Shown here one piece after another: positions 33,666-43,608 of a stretch of 64,000 bases of DNA. Within the stretch, counting starts at the first letter, position 1, and the number at the start of each line of letters is the position of its first letter. The notes below the pieces were generated by a model that saw only the letters and a program-made list of their open reading frames with translations, had not been told where the DNA came from and did not search any database. Source of the stretch: Salinibaculum sp. SYNS191 (GTDB lineage: Archaea > Halobacteriota > Halobacteria > Halobacteriales > Haloarculaceae); contig NZ_CP147838.1 in NCBI RefSeq assembly GCF_037338445.1, forward strand, positions 2,108,001 through 2,172,000, written 5' to 3'. Made by a program: the position numbers and the translations under genes.

Positions 33666-35765
33666 TCACGTCCACCGCCGCCTCGACAGGACGAGAAGGA
33701 GCGCGACCACGGTCACGACGGGACCGAATCCGGGGCCTGCTCCGCCGGGAGTTTCCGTGGGGCTGGTGTCGTCGGTTTCCGGGCTTGCAGTGTCGGTCGG
33801 GTCCTCTTCGGGTTCAGGTGTCGGTTCGCTCGGCTTCGCCGTCGCGTTCCCCACGGCGACGGTTTCTTCGACTGTCGCCGTCGTCCCGTTGGTACGTTCG
33901 ACGACCAGTGTCACCGTGGTCTGTCTGTCTGACGAGAAGTTGTGTCTCACCGTCCGGCCACGTGCGTCGGGATCCCCGTCGCCGTCCAGGTCCCACCGGT
34001 AGTCCGCGACCTCCGAATCGGGCGTTGCCCCGGGCTCTGCGACCAGTGTCACCGCCTCCCCGGGCCGCGGCGAGAGCGGTGTCATCCACAGTGACGGGCC
34101 CCCGTCGCCGCTCCGCGTGACGTTCGACGCGTCGCGGGTCGCAACTGACCTGGATTGTGTCGTCACTTCGCCTTCCGCACCGATCCTGCTCAGAGTGATC
34201 GTGGTCGCACCGCCGGCGAGCGTGTAGCTGACCATCTGGCCGCGCTTCTCGGTGTCACCGACCTCCCAGCGGTAGGTGGTCTCCGGACCGCCGGCCCCGC
34301 TTGCGATCAGCGTCACTGTCTCGCCCGGCAGCGGGTTCCGCGGTGACATCCAGAACGACGCTCCGTCGCTATTGCTGCCGCCGCCAACGGACGCCGCTGT
34401 TACCTGCACCGTTGCCGACTGCGTCTCGGTCTTCCCGTCGGGTCCGACCGCCCGCAGCGTCACAGTCCGAGCGCCGGGTTCGGCGAACACGTGGCTCATC
34501 GTCCGGCCGCTTTTTTCGGCCTCACCGTCACCGTCTATGTCCCACTGGTAGGAGACTTTCCCGGACTCGCCGGCGGCGACCAGCGTCACCGCCGCACCGG
34601 CAGTCGGGGTGAGCGGCGTGTGCCACCACTCGGCCGTCACGCGGACGTTATCAGGGGGAGTCGGCGACTCTGTCGGGGTGGGAGTCGGCGACTCTGTCGG
34701 GGTAGGAGTCGGCGACTCTGTCGGGGTAGGAGTCGGCGACTCCGTCTCTTCAGCAGTCACGGTCCTGCTCGCGGTCGTCCTCGCGCCCTCGTCGTCGACT
34801 GCTACCACCTCGACCGCGTACTCCCCGGGCTCGTCGACCGCGTACTGGAGACTCGGCCCCTCACCGACTCTGGTGCCGTCGACCCGCCACGTGTAGCCGG
34901 TGATCTCGCCGTCCGGGTCCGACGCCTCGGCGGTGAGCGTTATCGCCTCGCCAGGTGTCACCTCTGTCGGGGCGGTCGAGATGGCTACAGTCGGAGGCTG
35001 GTTCGAGCTGGAGTCGGTGACGGAGATTGTCTCACTTGTGGCAGCAACTGCGCCGTCGTCGTCTGTCACCGTCAGCCGCACGTCGTACTCCCTCGCTTCG
35101 GGCAAATAGACGGCGAACTCGGATCCACCGGAGATCCGCTGGCCGTCGATTTGCCAGGCGTACGCGACGACCTCCCCGTCGGGATCCGATGCGTCGGCGA
35201 GGAACGTCGCCTCTTCGCCTGGCTTCGGTTGCTGCGGCGTGACGGAGAAGTCCGCTGTCGGGAGCTGGTTCTCGCCGGTCCCCCTAACGGTGACAGTTTT
35301 AGTCATGGTGTCTGTCGCACCGTCGTCGTCGGTTACCGTCAGCCTGACCTCGTACTCGCCGGGACCGTCGAAGGAGTACTGGAAGGACGGATAGTTGCTG
35401 AGTTTTCTGCCGTCGACCCGCCAGGAGTACTCGTCGATCTCTCCGTCGGGGTCGAACGATTCGGTGTCCGCAGTGAAGCGGACCGTCTCGCCAACCGACG
35501 GCTCCGCCGGGTCGTAGGTGAAGCCAGCGGTCGGCGCGGTGTTGGCCGCCGCAGCCACGCCGGTGGGACCGTAGTCGCCGATGGCCCGGCCGGGGTCTGA
35601 AAGAGGACAGACAGCCGAGTCCGACAGGGTCGCGTCCGAAGCAGACTGCTGTGTAGCCAATCCTGCTCCGCTGAGTGCTGTCGCTATCACCACCACAGTA
35701 ACTATGCCGAGGACGAGGGTCCTGGCATCGGTCACCCGTCCTTCGCAGTCTGACTGTCGAGTCAT
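33666..35765 (-). CDS. Secreted PKD-repeat protein with PGF-CTERM-like anchor
   Basis: A 699-residue surface protein. An N-terminal signal segment (about 12-35) is followed by three PKD domains (about 93-345; DPDGEIDEYSW, DPDGEVVAYAW, DPDGEITGYTW), a Thr/Pro/Ser linker encoded by tandem repeats, and three more PKD-like domains (about 380-640). The end reads GPGFGPVVTVVALLLVLSRRR: PGF motif, membrane helix and basic tail, as in haloarchaeal archaeosortase substrates. So the protein is probably lipid-anchored and glycosylated on the surface. It is the third gene of a leftward set, 15 bases after the beta-repeat protein gene. Confidence 0.85.
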   Translation of the reverse strand: MTRQSDCEGRVTDARTLVLGIVTVVVIATALSGAGLATQQSASDATLSDSAVCPLSDPGRAIGDYGPTGVAAAANTAPTAGFTYDPAEPSVGETVRFTADTESFDPDGEIDEYSWRVDGRKLSNYPSFQYSFDGPGEYEVRLTVTDDDGATDTMTKTVTVRGTGENQLPTADFSVTPQQPKPGEEATFLADASDPDGEVVAYAWQIDGQRISGGSEFAVYLPEAREYDVRLTVTDDDGAVAATSETISVTDSSSNQPPTVAISTAPTEVTPGEAITLTAEASDPDGEITGYTWRVDGTRVGEGPSLQYAVDEPGEYAVEVVAVDDEGARTTASRTVTAEETESPTPTPTESPTPTPTESPTPTPTESPTPPDNVRVTAEWWHTPLTPTAGAAVTLVAAGESGKVSYQWDIDGDGEAEKSGRTMSHVFAEPGARTVTLRAVGPDGKTETQSATVQVTAASVGGGSNSDGASFWMSPRNPLPGETVTLIASGAGGPETTYRWEVGDTEKRGQMVSYTLAGGATTITLSRIGAEGEVTTQSRSVATRDASNVTRSGDGGPSLWMTPLSPRPGEAVTLVAEPGATPDSEVADYRWDLDGDGDPDARGRTVRHNFSSDRQTTVTLVVERTNGTTATVEETVAVGNATAKPSEPTPEPEEDPTDTASPETDDTSPTETPGGAGPGFGPVVTVVALLLVLSRRRWT
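34657..34746. repeat. 24-bp tandem repeat in the PKD gene
   Basis: Three complete units of GGAGTCGGCGACTCTGTCGG plus 4 bases (34657-34728) and a partial fourth. On the coding strand they encode the TPTPTESP linker. Copy number may vary between strains. Confidence 0.85.
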
Positions 35766-35780
35766 GTCTGTAGTATCCGC

Positions 35781-36929
35781 TCAGAGGTCGTCGAACGTCC
35801 AGTCTCCCGGCGTCTTGATGCTCTTGTCGTCGGGGTCGATCACGAAGAAGGGGCTCCGGCTGCCAGTACTAGAAATTTCCAGCGTTCCCTCTGTGGCCTC
35901 GACCCGGAACACTGTTCCACCGGCGAGCACCCCAGCGTTCCCGTCGTCGAGGAGGATCTTCCCGCTGGCCCCGGAACCCGGGGCGAACGTCGTGCTGGTG
36001 TTCCCGACGGATTCCGTCGGGACCTCGCTTTGTCCGCCGGGGACGGAGTATCCCAGCCGAAGCGCCGCCTGATCACCTCGGACCTCGACGGCGTCGTAAT
36101 TGTCACCATTGTAGAACGTGGCGACGCCGGCCGAGGGGTCGTTCGTTTCGGAGGCCAGCGTGTGGAGGTCGACGCCACCGAGGCCCCGTTCGCTGAGCCG
36201 GAGCCGGGATTTCGCCCCCGCCCCCTCCGACTCGGCCGCTACCAGTACGGTCTCGTCTCCCTCCCGGTCCAGCAGTTTGATTCCTCCGGGAGAGGGGTCG
36301 GAGCTGTTCCCACCAGCCGTGATGTCGGCCGATCGGGGGTCCAGCCTGATGGCGAAGTCATCGCGGAACTGGGGGTCACTGTTCAGGTCCAGGATACCCG
36401 TGTTGCCCCTGAGTTCGATCCACGGTCGCGCGGTGCCGTCGCCCTGTGCCTGGCCGAGCTGGACGATTCCGTCCTGGCCGTTGATCCACACCCCGTTCTC
36501 CCCGGGGTCGCGCTTCTCGCCCCGCCGGGCGCTGACCTGGACCCGCGGATTCTCCCGGCTGTCGCTGACGACCAGTTCGCTCTCTCCGCGGTCGGACTCC
36601 CTGCTCGCCGAGGTGAGTTCGACGCGGCGATTCCCATCGTCGTCGCGGACGACGAATTCGCTGCGTTCTCCCCGCTCCCGTCGCGTCTGCCCTGGTGCGG
36701 TGATTTCGACGCGCGAGGTTCCGGTCTCGTCGTCGACACGTAGCTTTCCCTCCGGGACCTGCCCGCTCCCCCCGCCGAACGTCGCGTCCGCCACGTCGGG
36801 ATTCAGAGTGATGTTCGGGTCGTCGTCCGGATCGGTCGTGACGGCGACATCCGCACCAGCGGACTGGCCCCTGGGCGGTCCAACGACGGTGATCCTGTCC
36901 TGTTCGAGAAGGATGTCAGTGTCAACCAT
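35781..36929 (-). CDS. Beta-repeat protein of unknown function, 382 aa
   Basis: No family recognised. The protein is built of short repeated units of about 25-35 residues with a strand-turn-strand look: LRVDDETGTSRVEIT, FVVRDDDGNRRVELTS, LVVSDSRENPRVQVS, VWINGQDGIVQLG, IELRGNTGILDLN. The pattern suggests a beta-solenoid, as in tail-fibre-like or adhesin-like proteins. There is no signal peptide at the ATG at 36929 that I can see. It lies between the FAD-linked oxidase gene and the secreted PKD gene, 15 bases from the latter, so all three are likely coexpressed. Confidence 0.7.
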   Translation of the reverse strand: MVDTDILLEQDRITVVGPPRGQSAGADVAVTTDPDDDPNITLNPDVADATFGGGSGQVPEGKLRVDDETGTSRVEITAPGQTRRERGERSEFVVRDDDGNRRVELTSASRESDRGESELVVSDSRENPRVQVSARRGEKRDPGENGVWINGQDGIVQLGQAQGDGTARPWIELRGNTGILDLNSDPQFRDDFAIRLDPRSADITAGGNSSDPSPGGIKLLDREGDETVLVAAESEGAGAKSRLRLSERGLGGVDLHTLASETNDPSAGVATFYNGDNYDAVEVRGDQAALRLGYSVPGGQSEVPTESVGNTSTTFAPGSGASGKILLDDGNAGVLAGGTVFRVEATEGTLEISSTGSRSPFFVIDPDDKSIKTPGDWTFDDL

Positions 36930-37013
36930 TGGATAGCAGATGGTACGCAGGTAACAAGAAATAGACACGCGCTAAGCACTTAGTGTGAGGTGGAACACAG
37001 CGGTCAAAGTCGC

Positions 37014-39263
37014 CTACGGCGTCTTCCTGGCCGTGAACTCCCCATCGAACGTGCCCGTGTGGTTGAAGTACCGATAGGCGTCGAGCCACTTGTCGTACTC
37101 CGGGTACATGTTGCCAGGCTGCATGTAGCTCCGTGATTCGCTGGTGTCGACGGTGTTGTGTTTGCCCATGTGTGGCCGTCCGTCGAACTGTCTGACGAGT
37201 TTGTCTTCAAGCTTCTCCAGTTCCGCCTTCGCCACGTCGATGCTGAGCATGTGGTCCAGAAAGCCCGGTCCGACGTTGTCGTGATTCTCTGTTTTTGCCA
37301 CTCTGATGCTCTGATTAAGTTCTTTCAGTTTCTGGAAGAAGATCTTCTTCGGTTTCAGGTATGGTTGGCCCGGGAGGGCAGGCGGGGTGTCGTAGTGGGT
37401 TTTCACGTCGTCGAACTCCTGCTGCAGCGTATCCGGCAACGGAATCGGTAACTCCAGCATCGCCGTTTCCCGGCCGTACTCGGGGGAGAAGAAGTGCGGG
37501 CTCCCTGCCGTGAACCGGACGCCCAGCGGTGCGGGGAACAGGCGGGGGTTGTTCAACACGTAGTCGATGACGGCGTCGACAGCTGGGACCACGTCCGACG
37601 CGGGGACGGCGATTTCCGTGGTTATGGTGTCGACGGGCGGTTCGGCTTTCGTCAGGTCGTTCGGGTTGAGGTCCTGCTTCCGGCGCAAGGCGATGTACGA
37701 GGCCGTCTCGTGCCGTCCCCGGGTTCCACCGGGCGGGGCCTTGAACGGTGGGTCTGGGGCGACCAAGTCTCCTATGTTGAAATTCATGACCCTGTTTAAC
37801 GCTACCGAGAAATCCAGGTTCTTGAGTTTGCTCGGGTCGAATCCCGTGTAGGGAGTCAGGAACGCTTCGACGTACTTCTCGACCTCGTTTTGCGTGTTGA
37901 ACCGCTCGGTCGGCGTTCGTCCCCTCGCTGACACCTCGTTTCGTTTCCGGACGAGACAGAGCGGGGCCGGGGCATTCGACGGCGCTGTCCCGGTAAACAC
38001 GTCGAGTTGCGGTTCGACGATGTTGACGAGGAACTGGTAGTGGCGGTTGTTCGACGGCTGGGCCTCCTGGTAGGGATCGAACGTGCCCCAGGTCTCGAAT
38101 GTGTTCTCCTCGCGCAACCAGAACGGCTCGCGCAATTCCAGGGTGTACGCATAGACCATTCCCATGCTTCCGTACCCGACCACGACCGAGTGGAAGATGT
38201 CGTCGTCTTGGACGAGCACCATATCGTGGGTGCCAGCGTCCCTGGCGAACTTCCTCGGGTCAGTGACCCCGTCAGAAGGTTCGACCCGGAACATGCGAAC
38301 GTGTGGCTCATCGCTCTCGTACTGCGATTCGGGAACGGTGATTATCTCGACCGACCTCACTAAGTCCGCGAAAGTACCGAGTCCGAGCCCACTCCCGTGT
38401 GTCGATGTATTGATCGCGCCTGCGAGGGTCTGTCCGTCCCAAGCACCCATGTTCGGCAAGGCGAGCGGTTTCCGTCCGTCAACGCCGGGGTTGGGCAGGA
38501 TTTTCCGGTTGAGCTTTTTCAGTATTGTACCCCCGCGTAGTCGGATGAGGTGGTCGCGAGTCGGCGGATCGCGGTTGGGATCCTTTTTGGGGTCCCAGAA
38601 GTCGTCGCCGGGGTCCCGGAGCCAGGGTCGTGGCAATTCCCCCTCAAGATTCTTGATGTCGGAGAACAGATCCTCGGGCACCGCGGCCTCGGAGTGGGAG
38701 TGGCCCGACCCGACTCCACGGAACTTACCGTCAGTCTGCTGATTAACGAGACTGATCAACTGGGAAACATCCCCACCTGGCGGAACCTCTACACCCTCAG
38801 CCCCCTCCCGCTCGTAGTCGTCCAGCCAGTTATCCCACCCTAACTGGTCGACAGACATCGCGCTCCCCACGCTCTGAGGCGTTCGTAGTTCCCGGACCGA
38901 GACTGCGTCGCGGTTGACATCGTACTCTGAGGCCAGGTCTGCGACGCTGAAGACGCCCCCAGAGCGCCACACGTTCCCGCCGACGCTAGTGTTCTGGTCG
39001 GGCGCGAGCCCGCGGACTGATAGGAAGTCAGATTTGACCGGGAAGTACTCCCGTTTGGCTACCGGGTCAGACGTGTCCCCTTGAGGTGTCTCAGTTCCGA
39101 CCGCCGCAGGACGGTCCGTATCGTCCAGCAAGAGCGCGTTATCAGCCATATTTCGGTCCATTGCGGCCCCAGCGACGACCGTCCGAAGGAAATCCCGTCG
39201 GTCCAACGGTAACCCGTCACCGGACGGATCATCGTCTCCATGAGACTGTGAATCCTCAGTCAT
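37014..39263 (-). CDS. FAD-linked oxidase with ALO-type C-terminus, 749 aa
   Basis: A large flavoprotein. The FAD (PCMH) domain covers about residues 155-320, with FRGVGSGHSHSEAAVPEDL and GAWDGQTLAGAINTSTHGSG. The rest resembles the sugar-lactone oxidase (D-arabinono-lactone oxidase) C-terminus, ending HMGKHNT and YPEYDKWLDAYRYFNHTG. The N-terminus has a Tat-like DRRDFLRTVVAGAA, but the hydrophobic part is cut short by charged residues, so export is uncertain. It is longer than typical family members (about 450-500), with an inserted middle region. It starts a leftward gene set with the beta-repeat and PKD proteins. Confidence 0.8.
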   Translation of the reverse strand: MTEDSQSHGDDDPSGDGLPLDRRDFLRTVVAGAAMDRNMADNALLLDDTDRPAAVGTETPQGDTSDPVAKREYFPVKSDFLSVRGLAPDQNTSVGGNVWRSGGVFSVADLASEYDVNRDAVSVRELRTPQSVGSAMSVDQLGWDNWLDDYEREGAEGVEVPPGGDVSQLISLVNQQTDGKFRGVGSGHSHSEAAVPEDLFSDIKNLEGELPRPWLRDPGDDFWDPKKDPNRDPPTRDHLIRLRGGTILKKLNRKILPNPGVDGRKPLALPNMGAWDGQTLAGAINTSTHGSGLGLGTFADLVRSVEIITVPESQYESDEPHVRMFRVEPSDGVTDPRKFARDAGTHDMVLVQDDDIFHSVVVGYGSMGMVYAYTLELREPFWLREENTFETWGTFDPYQEAQPSNNRHYQFLVNIVEPQLDVFTGTAPSNAPAPLCLVRKRNEVSARGRTPTERFNTQNEVEKYVEAFLTPYTGFDPSKLKNLDFSVALNRVMNFNIGDLVAPDPPFKAPPGGTRGRHETASYIALRRKQDLNPNDLTKAEPPVDTITTEIAVPASDVVPAVDAVIDYVLNNPRLFPAPLGVRFTAGSPHFFSPEYGRETAMLELPIPLPDTLQQEFDDVKTHYDTPPALPGQPYLKPKKIFFQKLKELNQSIRVAKTENHDNVGPGFLDHMLSIDVAKAELEKLEDKLVRQFDGRPHMGKHNTVDTSESRSYMQPGNMYPEYDKWLDAYRYFNHTGTFDGEFTARKTP

Positions 39264-39694
39264 AATGGTTGCCTCCCGTGACTCGGGGTGCCAGCACGTC
39301 CAACACGCGAGCCGCTGGCGTCACTAGCGCTCTGAGCTGTTCCTGTATGTGAATTCGTGCCCCCGTCTTTCATGCTCCCGGCATCAAGTCACCAGCACAA
39401 AGTATCGGACGCTACGTGTTTAGGGTCTGGACCGTACGTTCCGACAGACCTGGATTCAGCAGGACACCATTAAGCAGCTCCGCCAAACTGACGCCGCACT
39501 GAACCAGTCACGGGCGTCGAGAGCGGCACGTGATGTCGGTGACCAGTGAGCGACTCGCACTCCGCTGATTCGATGGGGGCAACTGGACGGTCAGTGGCCG
39601 CCGCGTCGATTCTCGAGCCACCTCGGGACGCCCGCGTTCGAACGCTAAACAAGTAGCGTCGCGTTATTTGTTGGGTTCGCCCATCCCAGCGGAT
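39264..39694. other. Divergent spacer, FAD oxidase / lipoprotein
   Basis: Divergent region of about 430 bases holding promoters for both sides. No gene or clear repeat seen. An AT-rich stretch (GTTATTTG, 39662-39669) lies about 26-33 nt before the lipoprotein ATG. Confidence 0.4.
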
Positions 39695-40492
39695 ATGTCA
39701 CCAGATGAGAGACGACACTCGGACCGCCACGGGGGGACAGTCGACAGACGGAGCGTGCTCGCGGCGCTGGCCGGCGTGACCGTCGGCAGTGTGGCGGGTT
39801 GCAGTAGCGACACCGATCAGGATTCCCAGGGAGACGATCCGGGTACAACGAGTGACGGCGGGAAGAGTGACCCATCCCCCGAGACGACGGAGGAAACGGC
39901 GACGACCGAAGAAACTGGCGAACCGACCGAGACGACGGAGGAGCTACCGACGGTCCCGTTTCCTAAATCCGTGTACGAGTTCACCGAGGGCGAATCGTAC
40001 ACTTACGACTTCAACTATGTCGGGACGGTGAGCGAACAGACATGGGAGGTCATTGGCGTTGACGGTGACCAGGTGACGGTCAAGCACACGATAACCGAGG
40101 ACGGTGAAAGTACCACGAAGGAAGTGACGGGATCCTCCAAGTATGTTTATCAGAATGTCATGATGGATGCTGGACCGATGTTTATCATCGTTCGCAATGC
40201 ACAGTTGTACTCCAAGGCGGATCCCTTTGCGCCGAATACGACCTTTCGCGTCGACGTCTCCGACCAACAAAAACAGTGGGAGGCGGAGATAGTCGAAGTC
40301 GGCAGTGAGACGACCGTCAACGGGATCCCATGCACCGAGTTTACTGTGATCCCGGATAAAGAGTATGCGTCGTACAAATATACCATCTGTACAGCCGACG
40401 GGTACCCATTCACCATCTCGTATAAGGCCGAAAATACGAATAGTAACACCGTCAGGATGGAGGGGACACTCACGGAGGCAAATCGGCCATGA
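39695..40492 (+). CDS. Tat-exported lipoprotein, 265 aa
   Basis: The N-terminus has RRSVLAALAGVTVGSVAGC: a twin-arginine signal and a lipobox with Cys near residue 37. It is followed by an Asp/Thr/Glu-rich flexible linker. The mature domain (about 85-265) is beta-rich with YTYDFNYVGTVSEQTWEV and NTTFRVDVSDQQKQWEAEIVEVG. No enzyme motif is visible. The type is common on haloarchaeal cell surfaces; a binding role is possible but not shown. Confidence 0.8.
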   Translation: MSPDERRHSDRHGGTVDRRSVLAALAGVTVGSVAGCSSDTDQDSQGDDPGTTSDGGKSDPSPETTEETATTEETGEPTETTEELPTVPFPKSVYEFTEGESYTYDFNYVGTVSEQTWEVIGVDGDQVTVKHTITEDGESTTKEVTGSSKYVYQNVMMDAGPMFIIVRNAQLYSKADPFAPNTTFRVDVSDQQKQWEAEIVEVGSETTVNGIPCTEFTVIPDKEYASYKYTICTADGYPFTISYKAENTNSNTVRMEGTLTEANRP

Positions 40493-40620
40493 CGCAATTC
40501 ACGCCCCGGGGGGTTTTGTACGGTATGAGCGAGCGATGGGCCGGAACAGCCGTGGGCGCGCCTTGGCAACCCAGACGCCAGTCTGCCGGCCGGCGAGATC
40601 ACTCATCGAGGTGACGTGGC

Positions 40621-41304
40621 GTGGACCTCCGTAACCTCGTGCTAGGGCTTCTCGTCGGACTGGCGTTTACTGGTGTCGGCGGGTTCATGATCTTCACTCA
40701 CTACCAGGCGACCATGCACTCGACGCCGGTCGACGGGGTCGTCGTCGAATCTTCCGTCGTCGACTACAATAACGGGCAATCCAGTGGATCGAGTCCCGAC
40801 ATCGAGTACCGGTACACCTACAAAGGAACGACGTACACGAGTTCGAAGCTCTGTCCGGGCGAGTACAACAACGGGTGTTACGGGCCGGACACCGAGAAGG
40901 TGGCCCAGTCCGTCGTCGATCGCTACCCGGAGGGATCGACCGCAACCGTCCACGTCGACCCGGACGACCCGTCGAACGCCTACCTGCTCGACGCGGACTT
41001 CCCGGTGGTGTACCTCGTTCCGGTGGGGTTCGGGCTGCTCGCCATCGTCGGTACGGTGGTCCCGTTCGTGAAACGGTTGTTCGGGGCCCGGAACGAGCGT
41101 CGTCAAGGTGGGTTGGACGTGAGCGACGGCGCCGCTCCGTCCGGCGAGATGACCCACCCGATAGTGCCCGTCGTCCTGGGCGTCGTCATGTCGGCTGGTG
41201 GAGTCTATAGTGTCTCGGTGGGTGCGGTCCTGTCTGGCCTGATCTTCGCTGTACTCGGACTGTTCGTACTCTATATGGGGGTGCGCCGACTCGTCTGGGA
41301 GTGA
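40621..41304 (+). CDS. DUF3592 membrane protein, 227 aa
   Basis: A GTG start at 40621 is preceded by GAGGTGA, 8 bases away, a Shine-Dalgarno-like sequence. The protein has a first membrane helix (about 7-27), a DUF3592 beta domain with PDIEYRYTYKGTTYTSS and the ending DRYPEGSTATVHVDPDDP, and three further hydrophobic segments (about 120-137, 175-190 and 195-215). It is related to the 165-residue protein at 20787 but has an added C-terminal membrane part. It precedes a broken gene in the same direction. Confidence 0.82.
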   Translation: MDLRNLVLGLLVGLAFTGVGGFMIFTHYQATMHSTPVDGVVVESSVVDYNNGQSSGSSPDIEYRYTYKGTTYTSSKLCPGEYNNGCYGPDTEKVAQSVVDRYPEGSTATVHVDPDDPSNAYLLDADFPVVYLVPVGFGLLAIVGTVVPFVKRLFGARNERRQGGLDVSDGAAPSGEMTHPIVPVVLGVVMSAGGVYSVSVGAVLSGLIFAVLGLFVLYMGVRRLVWE

Positions 41305-41349
41305 CGTCGTGGGCGTGGACCGACCGCGAGTCAATCCGTCCGGTCGTCC

Positions 41350-42616
41350 GGGGTCGACGCTTCCGACGGTACCGGGCCCCGATCGGGTGCTCTTTGGCAC
41401 GTCACACTGATCGCTGGAGCCGGCTCCCTGTTCGGAGCGTTGTTGGACGCCGGCATCGGCCCGGGTCGCAGTTCACTCGGCCGCGTACACGCGCAAGAAG
41501 GCCTACGACCTCGAGGGGGCCGACTACACCCCCGACTCTCGCTGCACGGGCGGTACCTCGGGCAGGTCAACGGCACGAACGGCCTGGGAGCGGCCGCCAG
41601 CGATATCGGCGTCGACGAGGTGGCTCTCGACCTCGGGGAGAACGTATACCAATTCTCCGGCGACCGGGTCAGCCTCGTGGCCCCCAGTGGACTGTGGCTT
41701 GACAAACCAAAGGTCGGTGGGATGGGGTTGATGTACCCACCGGAGACATCCCCCGAATTGAGGAAGAATCTGGACCAAAAAACGCAACGAACGGAGCGTA
41801 CCTCGTCGACGCGAAGGAGTTCTTCCCGGGGTTGGTGTACGATTTAGGGCGGAAGTACGACCGGTTGAAGGAGTGGATGCCCGCGAGAGAGTATCCCGTC
41901 CCGCGCCCCGACTTCCTCTTGGAGGGCAAGGTGGTGGTACTGCTCGGCGAGCACTCCACCGAAGAGCTGTTCGGCCTGTCAGCCGAGGAGATGCCCGGCG
42001 AGCGGATCGAGGAGGGCGACTCGTTCGTACGATCGAGTGGGAGCACAAATCCATTCCTGGTGGCTGCGCCCGCCTCCACCAATCTTCACCCCGAGGATCA
42101 GTCGTTCCTCGACGATGTTTACGAATCGGGCGTCTCTACCCGGATCGGCGGCTTGACCTACGGGCTGGGGGTGCTGTCGACGCCGGCGGGAGAGGTGGCC
42201 GGGCAGTCGGTCAACCCCATCGCTGACATGGGCTTCGAGACCTGCTCACCAGCGAGCAGGCCCGCGGGTTGCTCAAAGAGGCGGGCGTGACTGATGCCGA
42301 CGACGTCGAGTGGCTCTCGGGCCCGACACCGGCCTCGGACAACCCCGACGGAACGCAGTTCATCGAGGACTCGCCGGACGGCACCACCATCCTCGATGAG
42401 GAAACCGACCTGCGGAGTTTCCTGGGCGTGGTCAACGACGACGCCGGGCCGTGGGGCGTGGCCGTCCACATCGCCCGGGTCGAACACGCGCACGACGGCG
42501 GGACCGATGTCGCCGTTGCCGCCGGTGTCCACAGCTGGCCGGTCGTCTCCACCGATGGCTTCGAGGCAGGGGGAAAACAATTCACGGACATCGTCGGGGG
42601 TTACCGATGGTGGTAG
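41350..42616 (+). pseudogene. Multi-frameshift gene of unknown function
   Basis: Continuous protein-like coding runs through all three frames in turn: a membrane-like opening (VTLIAGAGSLFGALLDAG), AAYTRKKAYDLEGADYTPD, GQVNGTNGLGAAASDIGVDEVALDLG, LVYDLGRKYDRLKEWMP (up to about 42235) and LLKEAGVTDADDVEWLSGP to the stop at 42616. At least four single-base shifts are needed; one falls in an A6 run (about 41774-41781). The family is not recognised. This is either real decay or sequence error. Confidence 0.55.
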
Positions 42617-43089
42617 CTCGGACGGGAACGGCGATGGAGAGTAGTATCCTCCGAGTCTGACTGCAAGTGGGTCGACGCTCAGAGTCTCCTCCCCGCGAGC
42701 AATCGATCCACGGGACTCGGCGAGGGTGGCCTCGCTCGAAGCTGCTTCGTATTCGAGGCCAAGAGGCGCTGCCTCCGTCGCCGAACCGGCACACCTCCTG
42801 GACCCGGTGACGGCGCTTCGCGGTCACGATCGAAGTACGGTGCGAGATACGCGCTGTGTATGCAGCAGTCTCTCCTCTACCTACTCGGAGCCTGTCAATT
42901 CTGGCGTGACCGATTCAGAGGAGGTAGTCAGCAGCCAGCCATCGTTGGTTTCACACCGATTCCGATGAATCAGCTGGTCGAGAGCGTGTGCGTATCGCGC
43001 ACAGCAGGCTGGTCCTGACGACCGATAGAACCCGTGTTGGGGGTTCAACAGTTGCTTAAAGTCTACAGAATTGTCCTTGGGCCCGCGGC
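42617..43089. other. Spacer with dispersed repeat copy
   Basis: No gene seen. It carries the left copy (42846-42922) of a 77-bp direct repeat, starting with the core sequence that recurs elsewhere in the accessory region. Confidence 0.5.
42846..42922 (+). repeat. 77-bp direct repeat, left copy
   Basis: Matches 43747-43823 at 71 of 77 positions. The left 30 bases (core from 42840) also match three further sites in the window. The two copies flank the lipoprotein gene at 43090. Confidence 0.8.
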
Positions 43090-43608
43090 TCAATTTGTCG
43101 GCGTTACCGTGGTTTCGGCAAACTCACATCCGCCGGTGTATCGCCTGACGTTCGCACAGGAATCTGTCCAGAATGCAAACTCATCTGGTGCCAGGTTCGC
43201 ATTGTCATATTCAGCCCTGGCCACGGTACAGTCCGTCTCTGAGTCGCTCGCCGTGAGGGAGTTTGTCACCCACTGACCACCATCTACACGGACAGCTACG
43301 GTGTAGTCGCCGGCTGTATCGTCCCACGTACACCTAGCAGTAGCGCCGTAGATAGTGGCGTGTTCACTTGCCGAGTCGGGATCGGTTCGTCCCTGCACCA
43401 CGTGCGAGGAGTGATGCACCTGTTCCCCGTCACGCTCTATCCGCAATCCAAACCGGTGACTCTCGGTATCGAAATTGCCGACATTGTACCAACCCAACCG
43501 GACGGCGTCCGACGGGCCGCCCGCCTTTGACAGACAGCCGCCGCCCGTCCCGAGCGATGCTGCGGCGAGCCCTTTGAGATACGTCCGGCGTTTCACAAAC
43601 TGGTCCAT
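43090..43608 (-). CDS. Putative Tat lipoprotein, 172 aa
   Basis: The start reads KRRTYLKGLAAASLGTGGGC: twin arginine, hydrophobic segment and a lipobox Cys near residue 24. The mature part (about 60-165) looks like a beta-sandwich, with FGLRIERDGEQVHHSS, RCTWDDTAGDYTVAVRVDG and four further Cys that could form disulfides. It resembles small haloarchaeal surface lipoproteins; no function can be assigned. It is enclosed by two copies of a 77-bp direct repeat. Confidence 0.72.
   Translation of the reverse strand: MDQFVKRRTYLKGLAAASLGTGGGCLSKAGGPSDAVRLGWYNVGNFDTESHRFGLRIERDGEQVHHSSHVVQGRTDPDSASEHATIYGATARCTWDDTAGDYTVAVRVDGGQWVTNSLTASDSETDCTVARAEYDNANLAPDEFAFWTDSCANVRRYTGGCEFAETTVTPTN

Noticed and set aside
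34657-34746. CRISPR-like repeat
   Set aside because: The 24-bp units are directly joined with no spacers and encode a Thr/Pro linker in frame; it is a coding tandem repeat.
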